NCBI RefSeq assembly: GCF_014204535.1 | Contig: NZ_JACHLR010000016.1 | Coordinates: 1-64,000 of the forward strand | Length of the DNA: 64,000 nucleotides | Origin: Novosphingobium chloroacetimidivorans | Lineage (GTDB): Bacteria; Pseudomonadota; Alphaproteobacteria; Sphingomonadales; Sphingomonadaceae | Direction of reading: 5' to 3' | Shown here: one piece after another, positions 24,893 through 38,781 of the stretch | Layout: the number at the start of each line of letters is the position of its first letter | Numbering within the stretch: the first letter of the stretch is position 1 | The notes under the pieces: model-generated | Told to the model about the DNA's origin: nothing | Database searches by the model: none | What the model saw: the letters and a program-made list of their open reading frames with translations, nothing else | Translations under genes and position numbers: made by a program

Positions 24893-26293
24893 ATGAATGC
24901 GCCGTTCGCAGTGCGCCCGCTTGCGGGTATCGATACGGCCGCCGACGAGCTGGTCGTCGCACCCTCGCTCGAGCGGCGCAGGTTGCAGTGCTACCTTGCC
25001 CTCATGGTGGGCGATATCGTCTCGATCTTCGCCGGCTTCGGACTTGCCGGCTACTTGTTCTCGGGGATGGTCGGGCTCTCGGATGCCCTGGGGCAGAGCG
25101 AACTGCTCCTGCCGGTCTTCCTGACCATCGCCTTGTACAACGGCTCGTACTCGGTCGCTGCCCTGCGCGATTCGTGGGTGGGTATCTTCCGCTCGCAGGC
25201 GGCGCTGCTGCTCTCCGTTGCTGCCGTGGTGTTCATCGCCTTCTTCGCCAAGGCCTCGTCCGACTTCTCGCGGCTGGGCTTCAGCAGCGGCACCATCTGC
25301 ACCATCCTGCTCCTGCTATGGATGCGCCTGCAGATGCGCAGCTTTACGCAGTTCCGCTGCGGCTCCAATCCCTACAACGAACTCGTCATCGACGACGGTG
25401 GCCCGCGCGTCGACATTCCCGGAGCGATCCGCGTCTCGGCCAATGCGATGGGGCTCAAGCCCAACCTCAACGACCCGCACATGCTCGACCGCATCGGCCT
25501 GGCGCTGCGCAACATCGATCGGGTTATCGTCAGCTGCCCCGCCGCACGCCGCGCCGACTGGGCGATGATGCTCAAGGGTGCCAACGTCGATGGCGAAGTG
25601 CTGGACGACGAAGTGGCGCGCCTTGGCGCACAAGGCGCTCGCGTTCACAGTGGTCACGGGCTGCTGCTGGTGTCGGCGGGCCCGCTGGGCCTGCGCGACC
25701 GCATCATCAAGCGCCTGCTCGACGTCTCGTTTGCCGGTACCGCGATCCTGATGCTCTCGCCGCTGCTGCTCGCCGTCGCTGCCGCGATCAAATTGCAGGA
25801 CCGCGGTCCGGTGTTCTTCGTCCAGCGCCGCATGGGCCGGGGCAACCGCTTCTTCAACATGTACAAGTTCCGCTCGATGACGGTGGCGCTGTGCGACAGC
25901 GAGGGCAATGTCTCCGCCTCCAAGGGCGACCAGCGGATCACCCGGGTCGGCCGCTTCATCCGTTCCACCTCGATCGATGAACTGCCGCAGCTGTTCAACG
26001 TGCTGCTGGGCGACATGAGCCTGGTAGGCCCGCGGCCACACGCGATCGGCTCACAGGCGGGTTCCAAGCTGTTCTGGGAAGTCGACTTGCGCTACTGGCA
26101 GCGCCACAGCCTCAAGCCCGGCCTGAGCGGTCTTGCCCAAGTCCGCGGATTCCGCGGCGCGACCGAGAAGGAATCGGACCTGGTGTCGCGCCTGCAGTCC
26201 GATCTCGAGTACCTCGAGGGCTGGACGATCCTGCGCGACATCAAGATCATCTTCCTGACCTTGCGCGTGCTGGTCCACGACCGGGCGTTCTGA
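24893..26293 (+). CDS. Polyprenyl-phosphate sugar transferase (exopolysaccharide initiation)
   Basis: Likely transfers a sugar-1-phosphate from a nucleotide sugar to undecaprenyl phosphate, the first step of exopolysaccharide repeat assembly at the inner membrane. The 466-residue protein has about four N-terminal membrane segments (the first near GDIVSIFAGFGLAGYLF), a soluble loop, a further segment (LDVSFAGTAILMLSPLLLAV) and the C-terminal bacterial sugar-transferase domain (VQRRMGRGNRFFNMYKFRSM; later LPQLFNVLLGDMSLVGPRP and LKPGLSGLAQVRG). It resembles SpsB/GelB of sphingan producers, but the sugar is not readable. ATG 24893 chosen; ATG 24848 is an in-frame alternative. It stands alone with its own promoter. 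Confidence 0.85.
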   Translation: MNAPFAVRPLAGIDTAADELVVAPSLERRRLQCYLALMVGDIVSIFAGFGLAGYLFSGMVGLSDALGQSELLLPVFLTIALYNGSYSVAALRDSWVGIFRSQAALLLSVAAVVFIAFFAKASSDFSRLGFSSGTICTILLLLWMRLQMRSFTQFRCGSNPYNELVIDDGGPRVDIPGAIRVSANAMGLKPNLNDPHMLDRIGLALRNIDRVIVSCPAARRADWAMMLKGANVDGEVLDDEVARLGAQGARVHSGHGLLLVSAGPLGLRDRIIKRLLDVSFAGTAILMLSPLLLAVAAAIKLQDRGPVFFVQRRMGRGNRFFNMYKFRSMTVALCDSEGNVSASKGDQRITRVGRFIRSTSIDELPQLFNVLLGDMSLVGPRPHAIGSQAGSKLFWEVDLRYWQRHSLKPGLSGLAQVRGFRGATEKESDLVSRLQSDLEYLEGWTILRDIKIIFLTLRVLVHDRAF

Positions 26294-26321
26294 CGCGGCC
26301 GTCGGCTTCGCGCGCCCAATC

Positions 26322-26472
26322 TTCGTCATTCCCGCGTAGGCGGGATTCCACCCTCCTGAACTCACGCCGCTGCGCAGCGGCGCACGCGCGGTCCGCAAGC
26401 GCATGCCTGCACTTACCGACGTGTAACAGGAGAGACCTGGAGATGAATTCCCGCCTTCGCGGGAATGCCGAA
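26322..26472. repeat. Family B palindromic element, copy 3
   Basis: Left arm TTCGTCATTCCCGCGTAGGC, right arm GAGATGAATTCCCGCCTTCG ending GGGAATGCCGAAG, with about 90 bases between, which include a second palindrome (GCCGCTGCGCAGCGGC). It fills the gap between two convergent genes and may serve as a two-way terminator. Confidence 0.75.
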
Positions 26473-26483
26473 GCGGGTGGTCG

Positions 26484-26984
26484 CTACTGCTTCTTGGGCA
26501 CGCTGAACGTACCCGTCACCCGGCCTTCCGCCGAGGACACGCCGCTGTTCAGGTCCACCACGAAGCGGTTGCCGTGCAGCGTGTCGCCACCGCCGCGCTT
26601 CAGCGAGGCGTTGCCGACCATCGTGATGATGCGGCGATTGAAGTCGTAGATCCCGACATCGCCGGTCGCCGTCTCGTCGTTGCGGTTGACGGTGACGCCG
26701 CCACTGGCGGTGATGCGCTGGATCTGCATTGAGCCGGCATTGGTGAAGTCGACGACCGTTCGGGTCGCGCGCAGTCGCAGTTCCGCCTGCTTGATGTCGA
26801 CGTTCCCGGACAGGACGACACGGTTCTGCTTGTCCTGCAGCTCGATGCGGTCCGCGGCGTAGTCGACCGGCGCGTTGCTGTTGTGGCCCGCGAGCGCCTG
26901 CGCACCCAGTTGCTGCACGCCGACCACGCCGAGGCTCGCCACGGCACCGGCCAGAATCGCGCTGCGAAGGCGGTTGCGCGTCAT
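26484..26984 (-). CDS. lptA: Lipopolysaccharide transport periplasmic protein LptA
   Basis: Periplasmic bridge protein carrying LPS between LptC and LptDE. The 166-residue product has an export signal (ILAGAVASLGVVGVQQLGAQ) and the OstA-type repeats of the LptA fold: VDYAADRIELQDKQNRVVLS and GDVGIYDFNRRIITMVGNAS. It overlaps the lptC stop by four bases, so it is the last gene of rnd-lptC-lptA. Confidence 0.92.
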   Translation of the reverse strand: MTRNRLRSAILAGAVASLGVVGVQQLGAQALAGHNSNAPVDYAADRIELQDKQNRVVLSGNVDIKQAELRLRATRTVVDFTNAGSMQIQRITASGGVTVNRNDETATGDVGIYDFNRRIITMVGNASLKRGGGDTLHGNRFVVDLNSGVSSAEGRVTGTFSVPKKQ

Positions 26985-27628
26985 TTCGGGATCCTCAGCT
27001 TGCCGGGCGTCATGCGCAGCCGGGCGTTACCTTCGAGCTTCACGGTGCGGTCTTCCAGATTGGCGACGATGCGGTCGGCGCGGAACGTGCCGGTCGGCAC
27101 CGATCCCGTGACCCCGCCCGCGCCGACTGCGTTCTGCGACTTGATGTCGACCGCCACGTTGTTGGTCCGCATGCGATAGCCGTCGGACGCGGTGAAATCC
27201 ACCGGTCCATCCACTGCGATCTTCTCGGTGTCGTAGTTGTAGGCACCGGTAGGCGCACGGATCTCGGCCGGCCCGTCGGTCAGGTTCAGCCTGGCGATCA
27301 GATCGTTGAGGCGCACCACCGGCACGGCTGCGGTCTGCTGGACGGCGTTGCCCGCGGTCACCACGAAGGGCCGCCCCTTGTTGTCCGCGCCCTTGTAGGC
27401 CGCATCCGCCACCTGCACACGCTCGTTGGTGATCGCCACCTTGTTGCGGTCCAGCAGGAAGCTGATTTCGCCGCGCGGGGACAGCGGCACCAGGATCATC
27501 ACCGCGGCCATCAGGCCAATGCCGGCGGGCAGGGCCTTGCCGAGGAAGCCGACCATGCGATCGTGCGAGCCGCCGGGCGCCGCGAAGTGGCGGCGGCGAT
27601 CGCGGACCTGGTTGGCTTGCAGCGACAC
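26981..27628 (-). CDS. lptC: LPS export protein LptC
   Basis: Single-span inner-membrane protein that passes LPS from the LptBFG extractor to LptA. The 215-residue product has one membrane helix (LPAGIGLMAAVMILVPLS, about 33-50) and a periplasmic beta-jellyroll with the family stretch LTDGPAEIRAPTGAYNYDTE. The start is a GTG at 27628, six bases after the exonuclease gene, with no strong ribosome-binding site; coupling to the upstream gene is likely. Confidence 0.88.
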   Translation of the reverse strand: MSLQANQVRDRRRHFAAPGGSHDRMVGFLGKALPAGIGLMAAVMILVPLSPRGEISFLLDRNKVAITNERVQVADAAYKGADNKGRPFVVTAGNAVQQTAAVPVVRLNDLIARLNLTDGPAEIRAPTGAYNYDTEKIAVDGPVDFTASDGYRMRTNNVAVDIKSQNAVGAGGVTGSVPTGTFRADRIVANLEDRTVKLEGNARLRMTPGKLRIPK

Positions 27629-27634
27629 GGGAAG

Positions 27635-28258
27635 TCAGGCCGCTTCGTGGCTGAAGATGTCGTGGTCGGGCCAGCCGGACAGGTCGAGCCGGGCACGATG
27701 CGGCAGGAAGTCGAAGCAGGCCTGCGCCAATTCGGTCCGGCCCTCACGCGCCAGGCGCTCGACGAAGATGTCGCGCATGGCATGCAGGTACCGCACGTCG
27801 CTGGCGGCATACTCGCGCTGCGGCTCGGAGAGCTCTGCCGCGCCCCAGTCGCTCGACTGCTGCTGCTTGGAGATTTCCTTGCCCAGCAGCTCGCGCACGA
27901 TGTCCTTCAGGCCATGCCGGTCGGTGTAGGTGCGGGTCAGCTTGCTGGCGATCTTGGTGCAGAACACCGGCGCCGCGGTGGTGCCGAGATAGTGCTCGAT
28001 CGCGGCAAGGTCGAACCGGGCGAAGTGGTAGAGCTTCAGGCGCTCGGGATCGCCGAGCACGGCGCGCAGGTTCGGCGCGGCATAGTCGCTGCCGACGCGG
28101 AAGCGCACCAGGTGTTCGTCGCCCTGGCCATCGGAGATCTGGACCACGCACAAGCGGTCGCGCGGGGTGATCAGCCCCATGGTCTCGGTATCGACGGCGA
28201 CTGGGCCGGGGGCCAGGACGCCTGCGGGGAGATCTTCTTCGTGGAGGTGGACAGCCAT
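27635..28258 (-). CDS. rnd: Ribonuclease D-like 3'-5' exonuclease
   Basis: DEDD-family exonuclease, 207 residues, with motif I VAVDTETMGL, motif II in LKLYHFARFDLAAIEHYL and motif III YAASDVRYLHAM. The HRDC domains of E. coli RNase D are absent; the short form is common in alphaproteobacteria. Probable substrate is RNA 3' ends. ATG 28258 is used; an upstream in-frame start at 28306 would add 16 residues without similarity. It leads the rnd-lptC-lptA set and is divergent from ung, with 53 bases between. Confidence 0.88.
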   Translation of the reverse strand: MAVHLHEEDLPAGVLAPGPVAVDTETMGLITPRDRLCVVQISDGQGDEHLVRFRVGSDYAAPNLRAVLGDPERLKLYHFARFDLAAIEHYLGTTAAPVFCTKIASKLTRTYTDRHGLKDIVRELLGKEISKQQQSSDWGAAELSEPQREYAASDVRYLHAMRDIFVERLAREGRTELAQACFDFLPHRARLDLSGWPDHDIFSHEAA

Positions 28259-28311
28259 AAGCCTAGGATGCTTAAGGCTTGCCCTTCGCTTTCGCAATGG
28301 GCGCATCCGTC

Positions 28312-29004
28312 ATGAGCACTCTCGATCCCGCCGGATTGCTGCCGCCAAGCTGGCAGGCCGCGTTGCAGCCGGTGCTGGAGCGGCCGGAAACGCAGGCGCT
28401 GCTGGGGTTTCTCGATGCGGAGGAAGCGGCCGGCAAGCGAATATACCCGCCGCGCGAGAGCCGCCTTCGCGCCTTCACGCTGACGCCGCTGGACGCGGTC
28501 AAGGTGCTGATCCTGGGGCAGGATCCCTATCACGGTGCCGGGCAGGCGCACGGGTTGGCCTTTTCTGTGCCCGACGGCGTGAAGGTCCCGCCCTCGCTGC
28601 GCAACATCAACAAGGAGATCGCGGCCGACATCGGCGGCGCGGTGCCGGTCGGCGGCAACCTGGAGCGCTGGGCGCGGCAGGGTGTGCTGCTGCTCAATAC
28701 CTCGCTCTCGGTGGAGGAGGGCAAGGCCGGCTCGCATGCCAACCGCGGGTGGGAGGCAGTGACGGACGCGGCGGTTGCGGCGGTCGCGGCCAGGAGCGAG
28801 CCTTGCGTGTTCCTGCTCTGGGGCAATCACGCCCAGCGCAAGGCCCAGCGGGTGCCGGGGCTGATGGACGGGCGGCACCTGGTGCTGATGGCGCCGCATC
28901 CCAGCCCGTTGTCGGCAATGACCGGGTTTTTCGGTTGCCGGCATTTCAGCCGAGCGAACGCGTTCCTGGGGGCGAACGGCCGCGAGCCGATCAACTGGAC
29001 CTAG
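28312..29004 (+). CDS. ung: Uracil-DNA glycosylase
   Basis: Removes uracil from DNA. The 230-residue protein has the family A motifs GQDPYHG with the catalytic Asp and the DNA-intercalation motif HPSPLSA near the C-terminus; WARQGVLLLNTSLSVEEG is another family landmark. ATG 28312 (MSTLDPAG) is chosen; ATG 28297 is in frame. The TAG stop abuts a family-D palindrome. Confidence 0.95.
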   Translation: MSTLDPAGLLPPSWQAALQPVLERPETQALLGFLDAEEAAGKRIYPPRESRLRAFTLTPLDAVKVLILGQDPYHGAGQAHGLAFSVPDGVKVPPSLRNINKEIAADIGGAVPVGGNLERWARQGVLLLNTSLSVEEGKAGSHANRGWEAVTDAAVAAVAARSEPCVFLLWGNHAQRKAQRVPGLMDGRHLVLMAPHPSPLSAMTGFFGCRHFSRANAFLGANGREPINWT

Positions 29005-29113
29005 CGTCGTCCCGGGCTCGACCCGGGACCGGTTTCGGCAGTGATGAACCTGTCGGTGCAGCCACCGAACTCGCGACATGGCGAAACCGGCCCCGGGTCA
29101 AACCCGGGACGAC
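29005..29113. repeat. Family D palindromic element, copy 1
   Basis: CGTCGTCCCGGGCTCGACCC followed by GGGACCGGTTTCG pairs with CGAAACCGGCCCCGGGTCAA followed by ACCCGGGACGACG. About 109 bases; starts directly after the ung stop codon and ends seven bases before the next gene's stop on the other strand. Confidence 0.85.
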
Positions 29114-29119
29114 GGGTCT

Positions 29120-29428
29120 TCAGGCCAAAGCCCCGGCGACCACATCTCCCAGCACATAGTGGCTCATGGAGCCGCCCTGCGTCAGATCGCCGAACGCCGC
29201 CCGGAATTTGCCGAAGCTTTCGAGATCGCGCGCCGCAACGTGGTCCTCGATCGAGGTCCAGACCACGTGGAACAGGAACTTGCTCGGGTTCTCGACACCG
29301 CGGCCGAATCGCACTTCCACCGCGCCCTTGCAGGCTGCCAGGTCGGCGAGACCGCCTTCGTTCATGGCGGCGGCAAAGGCGTCTTCCTGGCCCGGCCTGA
29401 CTTCGATCTCGGCGATTTCCAGCAGCAT
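29120..29428 (-). CDS. ABM-fold (antibiotic biosynthesis monooxygenase-like) protein
   Basis: A 102-residue ferredoxin-like alpha/beta protein of the ABM superfamily: LLEIAEIEVRPGQEDAFAAA at the start and FLFHVVWTSIEDHVA in the middle are typical. Such proteins act as small monooxygenases or in quinone or heme chemistry; no substrate is evident. The gene is alone and is bracketed by two family-D palindromes (29005-29113 and 29454-29588). Confidence 0.8.
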   Translation of the reverse strand: MLLEIAEIEVRPGQEDAFAAAMNEGGLADLAACKGAVEVRFGRGVENPSKFLFHVVWTSIEDHVAARDLESFGKFRAAFGDLTQGGSMSHYVLGDVVAGALA

Positions 29429-29453
29429 CGTGTATCTCCCGGTTACGCTATAG

Positions 29454-29588
29454 CGTCGTCCCGGGCTGCCTGCCCTCGCGCAGGCGAGGGAGTCGGGACC
29501 GGTTCCGCCATCGTGCGAGCTTGCCGGCGCAAGCTTTCGAGGTTCATCACTGCCGAAACCGGTCCCGGGTCAAGCCCGGGACGACGGG
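29454..29588. repeat. Family D palindromic element, copy 2
   Basis: CGTCGTCCCGGGCTGCCTG opens the element and ACCGGTCCCGGGTCAAGCCC with GGGACGACGG closes it. Inside are further hairpins (CCCTCGCGCAGGCGAGGG). About 135 bases, between the ABM gene and gltD. Confidence 0.8.
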
Positions 29589-29604
29589 GCGTTAAGGTAT
29601 CGCC

Positions 29605-31038
29605 TCAGCGCGGAAGTTCGGAGACGCCCATCAGCGCTTCGTCGACCGCGCGGGCGCACTGGCGGCCTTCGCGGATCGCCCAGACCACCAGGCTCTGGCC
29701 ACGGCGCATGTCGCCGCAGGCCCAGATCTTGTCGTCGCTGGTGCGGTACTCGAAGACGTTCGCCTTGACGTTGCCGCGCGGGTCGAGCTCGACGCCCGAC
29801 TGGTCCAGCATGCCGGCCGTGCGCGGGCCGGTGAAGCCCATGGCGAGGAGGATCAGATCGGCCTGCAGCGTGAACTCGCTGCCTTCGATCTCGACCATCT
29901 TGCCGTCCTTCCACTCGACGCGCACGCATTCCAGCCCGGAAACCTGATTGCCGCCGACGACACGCTTGGTCAGCACCGCCCAGTCGCGCTCGCAGCCTTC
30001 CTGGTGACTGGAGGAGGTGCGCAGGCGCAGCGGCCAGAACGGCCAGCTCATCGCCTTGTCTTCGATCTCGGGCGGCTTGGGCATGATCTCGATCTGGGTG
30101 ACCGAGAGCGCGCCCTGGCGGTTGCTGGTGCCGACGCAATCCGAGCCGGTGTCGCCGCCGCCGATGACGATGACGTGCTTGCCGGTGGCGGTCAGCGAAC
30201 CGCGAGGGGCGGCGCGCAGCTCATCGTCGCCGGCATTGCGCTTGTTCTGCTGGGTCAGAAATTCCATCGCCAGGCGCACGCCGGGCAGCTCGGCACCCGG
30301 GATGTCGAGCCGGCGCGCTTCCTCGGCGCCGCCCGCGAAGACGATCGCGTCGAAGTTCTCCTTCAGCGAATGGACCGAGATCGTCACGCCCACTTCCATG
30401 CCGGTGCGGAAGGTGACCCCTTCGGCTTCCATCTGCATGGCGCGCCGGTTGATGAGGTGCTTCTCCATCTTGAAGTCGGGGATGCCGTAACGCATCAGCC
30501 CGCCCAGGCGGTCGTTCTTCTCGAACACGGTGACGGTGTGACCGGCCCGCGCCAACTGCTGCGCGGCGGCGAGGCCGGCGGGGCCCGAGCCGACGACGGC
30601 CACGGTCTTGCCGGTGCGCTTGGCCGGCACTTGCGGGCTAATCCAGCCGTTCTGCCAGCCCTTGTCGACGATCGCGCATTCGATCGACTTGATGGTGACG
30701 GGCTGGTCGATGATGTTCAGCGTGCAGGCCGCTTCACACGGCGCGGGGCAGATGCGGCCGGTGAATTCGGGGAAGTTGTTGGTCGAGTGCAGGACCTCGA
30801 GCGCGTTCTTCCAGTCGTTCTCGTAGACCAGGTGGTTCCAGTCGGGGATGATGTTGTTGACCGGGCAGCCAGTGTGGCAATGCGGCACGCCGCAGTTCAT
30901 GCAGCGCGAGGCCTGGGCCTTGAGGTCGGCCTCCGGCAGTGGGACGATGAACTCCTTGTAGTTCTTCAGCCGCGCTTCCGGCGCTTCGTAGCCGCGGTCG
31001 TGGCGGTCGAGTTCGAGGAACCCGGTTTCCTTACCCAT
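29605..31038 (-). CDS. gltD: Glutamate synthase [NADPH] small subunit
   Basis: Feeds electrons from NADPH to the GltB subunit in ammonium assimilation. The 477-residue protein has an N-terminal pair of Fe-S motifs ([17 protein letters not shown] and CPAPCEAAC), an FAD site ([18 protein letters not shown]) and an NADP site ([16 protein letters not shown]). It lies 101 bases downstream of gltB on the same strand, in the usual order gltB-gltD. Length is normal. Confidence 0.96.
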   Translation of the reverse strand: MGKETGFLELDRHDRGYEAPEARLKNYKEFIVPLPEADLKAQASRCMNCGVPHCHTGCPVNNIIPDWNHLVYENDWKNALEVLHSTNNFPEFTGRICPAPCEAACTLNIIDQPVTIKSIECAIVDKGWQNGWISPQVPAKRTGKTVAVVGSGPAGLAAAQQLARAGHTVTVFEKNDRLGGLMRYGIPDFKMEKHLINRRAMQMEAEGVTFRTGMEVGVTISVHSLKENFDAIVFAGGAEEARRLDIPGAELPGVRLAMEFLTQQNKRNAGDDELRAAPRGSLTATGKHVIVIGGGDTGSDCVGTSNRQGALSVTQIEIMPKPPEIEDKAMSWPFWPLRLRTSSSHQEGCERDWAVLTKRVVGGNQVSGLECVRVEWKDGKMVEIEGSEFTLQADLILLAMGFTGPRTAGMLDQSGVELDPRGNVKANVFEYRTSDDKIWACGDMRRGQSLVVWAIREGRQCARAVDEALMGVSELPR

Positions 31039-31139
31039 CTTGAGATACTCCCCGTGAGCGCCGATCCCGACGACGCTCCCGCATCATGGCTTATGCCAGA
31101 AATTGGGGGCTCCGGCGAGGCCGGAGCCCGAACTTGCGC

Positions 31140-35777
<4,638 letters not shown>

Positions 35778-36019
35778 CGATAAATACCCGTCCTGTCATT
35801 TGCCGGGCCAGCCCTGCTCCTCCGGGCGACCGCAAGCAGCCGTCCGCGAAGGACGCGAATCGCACCGATGCGATCCGCGGCAAGTTGACCCGAACTCTCC
35901 CCATGACGATTGCGGGTAATATTTGCAACTGCGAAGCCCCCAGGCACGGAACGATCCGGCCAGACGACGGGGTGGGTTGTGAAGCTTTGTTGCCTGCCGA
36001 TCCCGAGGAAGGCAGCCGA

Positions 36020-37417
36020 TCAGGCGGCGCCGCTCATCCGCTGCAAGGTGGCAAGAGCCGCGCGCAGAGCCTCCTCGGTACGATCGCTCGTCGCACCCGG
36101 AGCATCGAACGCGCGCGGAGCTGCGGGCCTGGGCTGGTCTTCATCGGGATCGCCGGCGCCTGGGAAGGCGATCACAGGCTTGGCTGCGGGCGTTTCGCTA
36201 TCCTGTGCGGAGGGAGCAAGCGTCGGCCGAGTAAGGTTGCGCAGCGAGGAATAGCCAGCTGCCAGCGCATCGTCGTCGCTGCGGCCGATCTGCCGCGGCG
36301 GAACGTAGCCGGGCAATGCGTCATCGGCGGCCTCCGTGGGAACCGCGCGCAGCGCGGCGGGCAGCTCGAGAACGGGCGTGGCAGGCATTGCGGGCGCCTC
36401 GGCGGGAGCCTGCGCGGCGCTGTGAACCTGGCCAGCCCGGCGACGCGCGATGGTAAGCGCCAGGCGTTCCAGCAGCTCGACAGGCGACAAGGCGTCAAGC
36501 GGGGCCGACGCGATGCGCTCCGCAGCGGTCATGTCCTTGACGGCCGGAGCCTCGGGAGCCTCCATGGCCGGGGACGGGGTGATCGGGGCCTCCATGGCCG
36601 GAGCCTCGGCACTCGCGGCGGCGACGATGTCCTCTTCGCGCGGCAAAAGATCGAAACCGGGTCTCGGGGCGCTCTCCTCATCGACCGACCGGCTGGGCGC
36701 AGCGTGCGTGTAGACGTCGAACAGGCGCTCGGCCGACGCTGCCTTCTCGCCAGGGCGTTCAGGTGCTTGAAGCTCGGGCGCGTCGATGGGCTTGGCCTCA
36801 GCGGCCGAGTCGAGCTGCAGCGGCTCGCTGCGGCGGACCCAGGGTTCTTCCTCGAGCGCCGCGTCGAAGCTTTCGAGATCGAGATCGGCGACGTTCAGGA
36901 TGGGTAAGGCGCCTGGGACCGGCGCGTGATCGTCGAAGCGCTCTTCCTGCGCAATCGCGGCCAGCTGGCGGCGGCGGATCGTCGGGACGCTCTCGGGCTC
37001 CTCTTCAAGGTCCGCCGAATCGACCGGTAGATCCTGGCGACCCGCACCGAACAGCGCGACAGGCGAATCGCCCTCATCCGCGGCGATGGGGACAGCAGAA
37101 GCACGGCGGCGGCGCGCGGTGGCCTGCGGCGCGGGCTTGGCAAGGCGGCGGGCGACGACGAAACCGACCAGGCAGCCGATCGCGGTCATCATCAGGGCCA
37201 GCAGGATGCGCGTGGTGGTGCCCAGCGGCGGCGCGGCCATCGGGATTACACGGTCGATGCCGGTCACCAGCACCATGTGCTCGATCAGGCCGGGGCGAAT
37301 CGCCACGCTGCAAAGGCCGAACAGCGCGCCGAACCACAGGACCACCGTTACCGGGAACAGCGGATGGCTGGTGATCGGCGGCCTGGCTGCCGGTTTCCTG
37401 CGCTTTGCTTCGGCCAA
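36020..37417 (-). CDS. Two-helix membrane protein with long acidic Ala/Pro-rich tail, unknown function
   Basis: A 465-residue protein not matched to a known family. It has a basic N-terminus, two membrane segments (LFPVTVVLWFGALFGLCSV, about 20-38, and ILLALMMTAIGCLVGFVVA, about 70-88), then roughly 370 cytoplasmic residues rich in Ala, Pro, Glu and Asp with a short repeat (PAMEAPI, PAMEAPE). Two short helical islands stand out: SPVELLERLALTIARRR and EEALRAALATLQRMSGA at the end. The layout suggests a membrane-anchored scaffold. It is between gltB and the glycosyltransferase gene, same strand as both, with 242- and 54-base gaps. Codon use agrees with a real gene. Confidence 0.65.
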   Translation of the reverse strand: MAEAKRRKPAARPPITSHPLFPVTVVLWFGALFGLCSVAIRPGLIEHMVLVTGIDRVIPMAAPPLGTTTRILLALMMTAIGCLVGFVVARRLAKPAPQATARRRRASAVPIAADEGDSPVALFGAGRQDLPVDSADLEEEPESVPTIRRRQLAAIAQEERFDDHAPVPGALPILNVADLDLESFDAALEEEPWVRRSEPLQLDSAAEAKPIDAPELQAPERPGEKAASAERLFDVYTHAAPSRSVDEESAPRPGFDLLPREEDIVAAASAEAPAMEAPITPSPAMEAPEAPAVKDMTAAERIASAPLDALSPVELLERLALTIARRRAGQVHSAAQAPAEAPAMPATPVLELPAALRAVPTEAADDALPGYVPPRQIGRSDDDALAAGYSSLRNLTRPTLAPSAQDSETPAAKPVIAFPGAGDPDEDQPRPAAPRAFDAPGATSDRTEEALRAALATLQRMSGAA

Positions 37418-37471
37418 AGTCTTACCCCAATTGCAGCGGCGAGTGCGGGAAGTGCCAGGCCTTCGAAGGGT

Positions 37472-38716
37472 CTAAGCGGCTGCCCCCAGCCTCGGTTGAG
37501 CGTTCAGGCCTAGGAGGGTTTGGTAAACAAGTTGATAACGCGCGGCATTGCGAGCCCAATCGTGACGATCCTCGACGTGGCGGCGACCGGCCTCGTGCAT
37601 GGCGGGCCAGCGCCCAGGGTGCGTCAGCAGCGAGGCGAGCGCGCCGGCACAGGCCTGGGCATCGTCCGGCGCGAACAGGCGACCGGTAACGCCGTCCTCG
37701 ATCAGCTCGCGGTGGCCGCCGACGTCCGAGGCGCAGACGATCTTGCCCTGGGCCATCGTCTCCAGCGGCTTCAACGGCGTGACGAGATCGGTAAGCCGGC
37801 TGTGCTTGCGGGGAAAAGCCAGAATGTCGGTCAGCGCGTAGTAGCGCCCGACCTGGTCGTGCGGAACGCGTCCGACGAAGCGGATCGCCTGGGCCGCGGG
37901 CGACTCGGCGGCCTGCCTCCGCAAGGCCTCCTCGCATGGCCCCCCGCCGACGAGCAGCAGGCGCGCTTCGGGATGATAGCGCACCAGCAGTTCCATCGCT
38001 TCGATCAGCATATCGAGGCCTTCGTAATCGTAGAAGCTGCCGATGAAGCCCACCACGGGCCGCCGCCTGCCGGAGGCATCGAGCAGGTCGAGCTCACGTC
38101 CGAGATCGAGATCGGGCTCGGGCGGCGTGCCGAACAGCGAGAGGTCGACACCGTTGGGAACGACCGTGATCCGTTCGGCCGCCGTGCCGCGTGCGATCAG
38201 GTCGCCGCGCAGGCCTTCGCAGATCGTCACGATCGTATCGGCATGGCCGACGACGAAGTTCTCCAGCCGCCGTGTCAGGCGATAGCGCAAGGAGCCTGCC
38301 CGGGTGACGCCGTTGCCGACGGCCGCATCTTCCCAGAAGGCGCGGATCTCGTAGACCAGCGGGATGTCCTGACGGCGAGCGACGCGAAGCGCCGCCTGGC
38401 CGCACAGCGCGGGCGAGTGCGCGTGGATCACGTCGGGGCGCCAGTCTTCCACCACCCGCTCGATGGCGTCGGCGAACAGCCCGACCTCGCGCCATTCGCG
38501 CAGGCCCGTCATGCCACTGGCCTGGCCGGCGGTACGGTGGAACAGCAGCCCGTCCGCCTCCTCGGCGGCGGCGCTCGGCATGGTGTGCCGCAGACCGGTA
38601 ATGCCGTGCACTTCGATGCCCAGCCGCTGCTGCGCCTTCAGGATCGCACGCGTGCGGAAGGTGTAGCCGCTGTGCATGGGCAGCGAGTGGTCGAGGACGT
38701 GGAGGACCCTGATCAT
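37472..38716 (-). CDS. Glycosyltransferase, exosortase A system-associated
   Basis: A GT4-type glycosyltransferase of 414 residues. Starts with RVLHVLDHSLPMHSGYTFRT, a landmark of the exosortase A-associated glycosyltransferases, followed by HAHSPALCGQAALR, the nucleotide-sugar site region VPNGVDLSLF and the C-terminal E-x7-E-type region LKPLETMAQGKIVCASDVGG. It likely adds a sugar to an exopolysaccharide or surface-glycan precursor at the membrane. Divergent from the ligase-like gene across a 65-base gap, so the two may share a promoter region. No exosortase gene is in the window. Confidence 0.85.
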   Translation of the reverse strand: MIRVLHVLDHSLPMHSGYTFRTRAILKAQQRLGIEVHGITGLRHTMPSAAAEEADGLLFHRTAGQASGMTGLREWREVGLFADAIERVVEDWRPDVIHAHSPALCGQAALRVARRQDIPLVYEIRAFWEDAAVGNGVTRAGSLRYRLTRRLENFVVGHADTIVTICEGLRGDLIARGTAAERITVVPNGVDLSLFGTPPEPDLDLGRELDLLDASGRRRPVVGFIGSFYDYEGLDMLIEAMELLVRYHPEARLLLVGGGPCEEALRRQAAESPAAQAIRFVGRVPHDQVGRYYALTDILAFPRKHSRLTDLVTPLKPLETMAQGKIVCASDVGGHRELIEDGVTGRLFAPDDAQACAGALASLLTHPGRWPAMHEAGRRHVEDRHDWARNAARYQLVYQTLLGLNAQPRLGAAA

Positions 38717-38781
38717 GGCGCATTGTCTAGTGCAGGAACGCTTAACGCGCCGTCAACTCGATCCCGCTAACGCTGCCCGCC

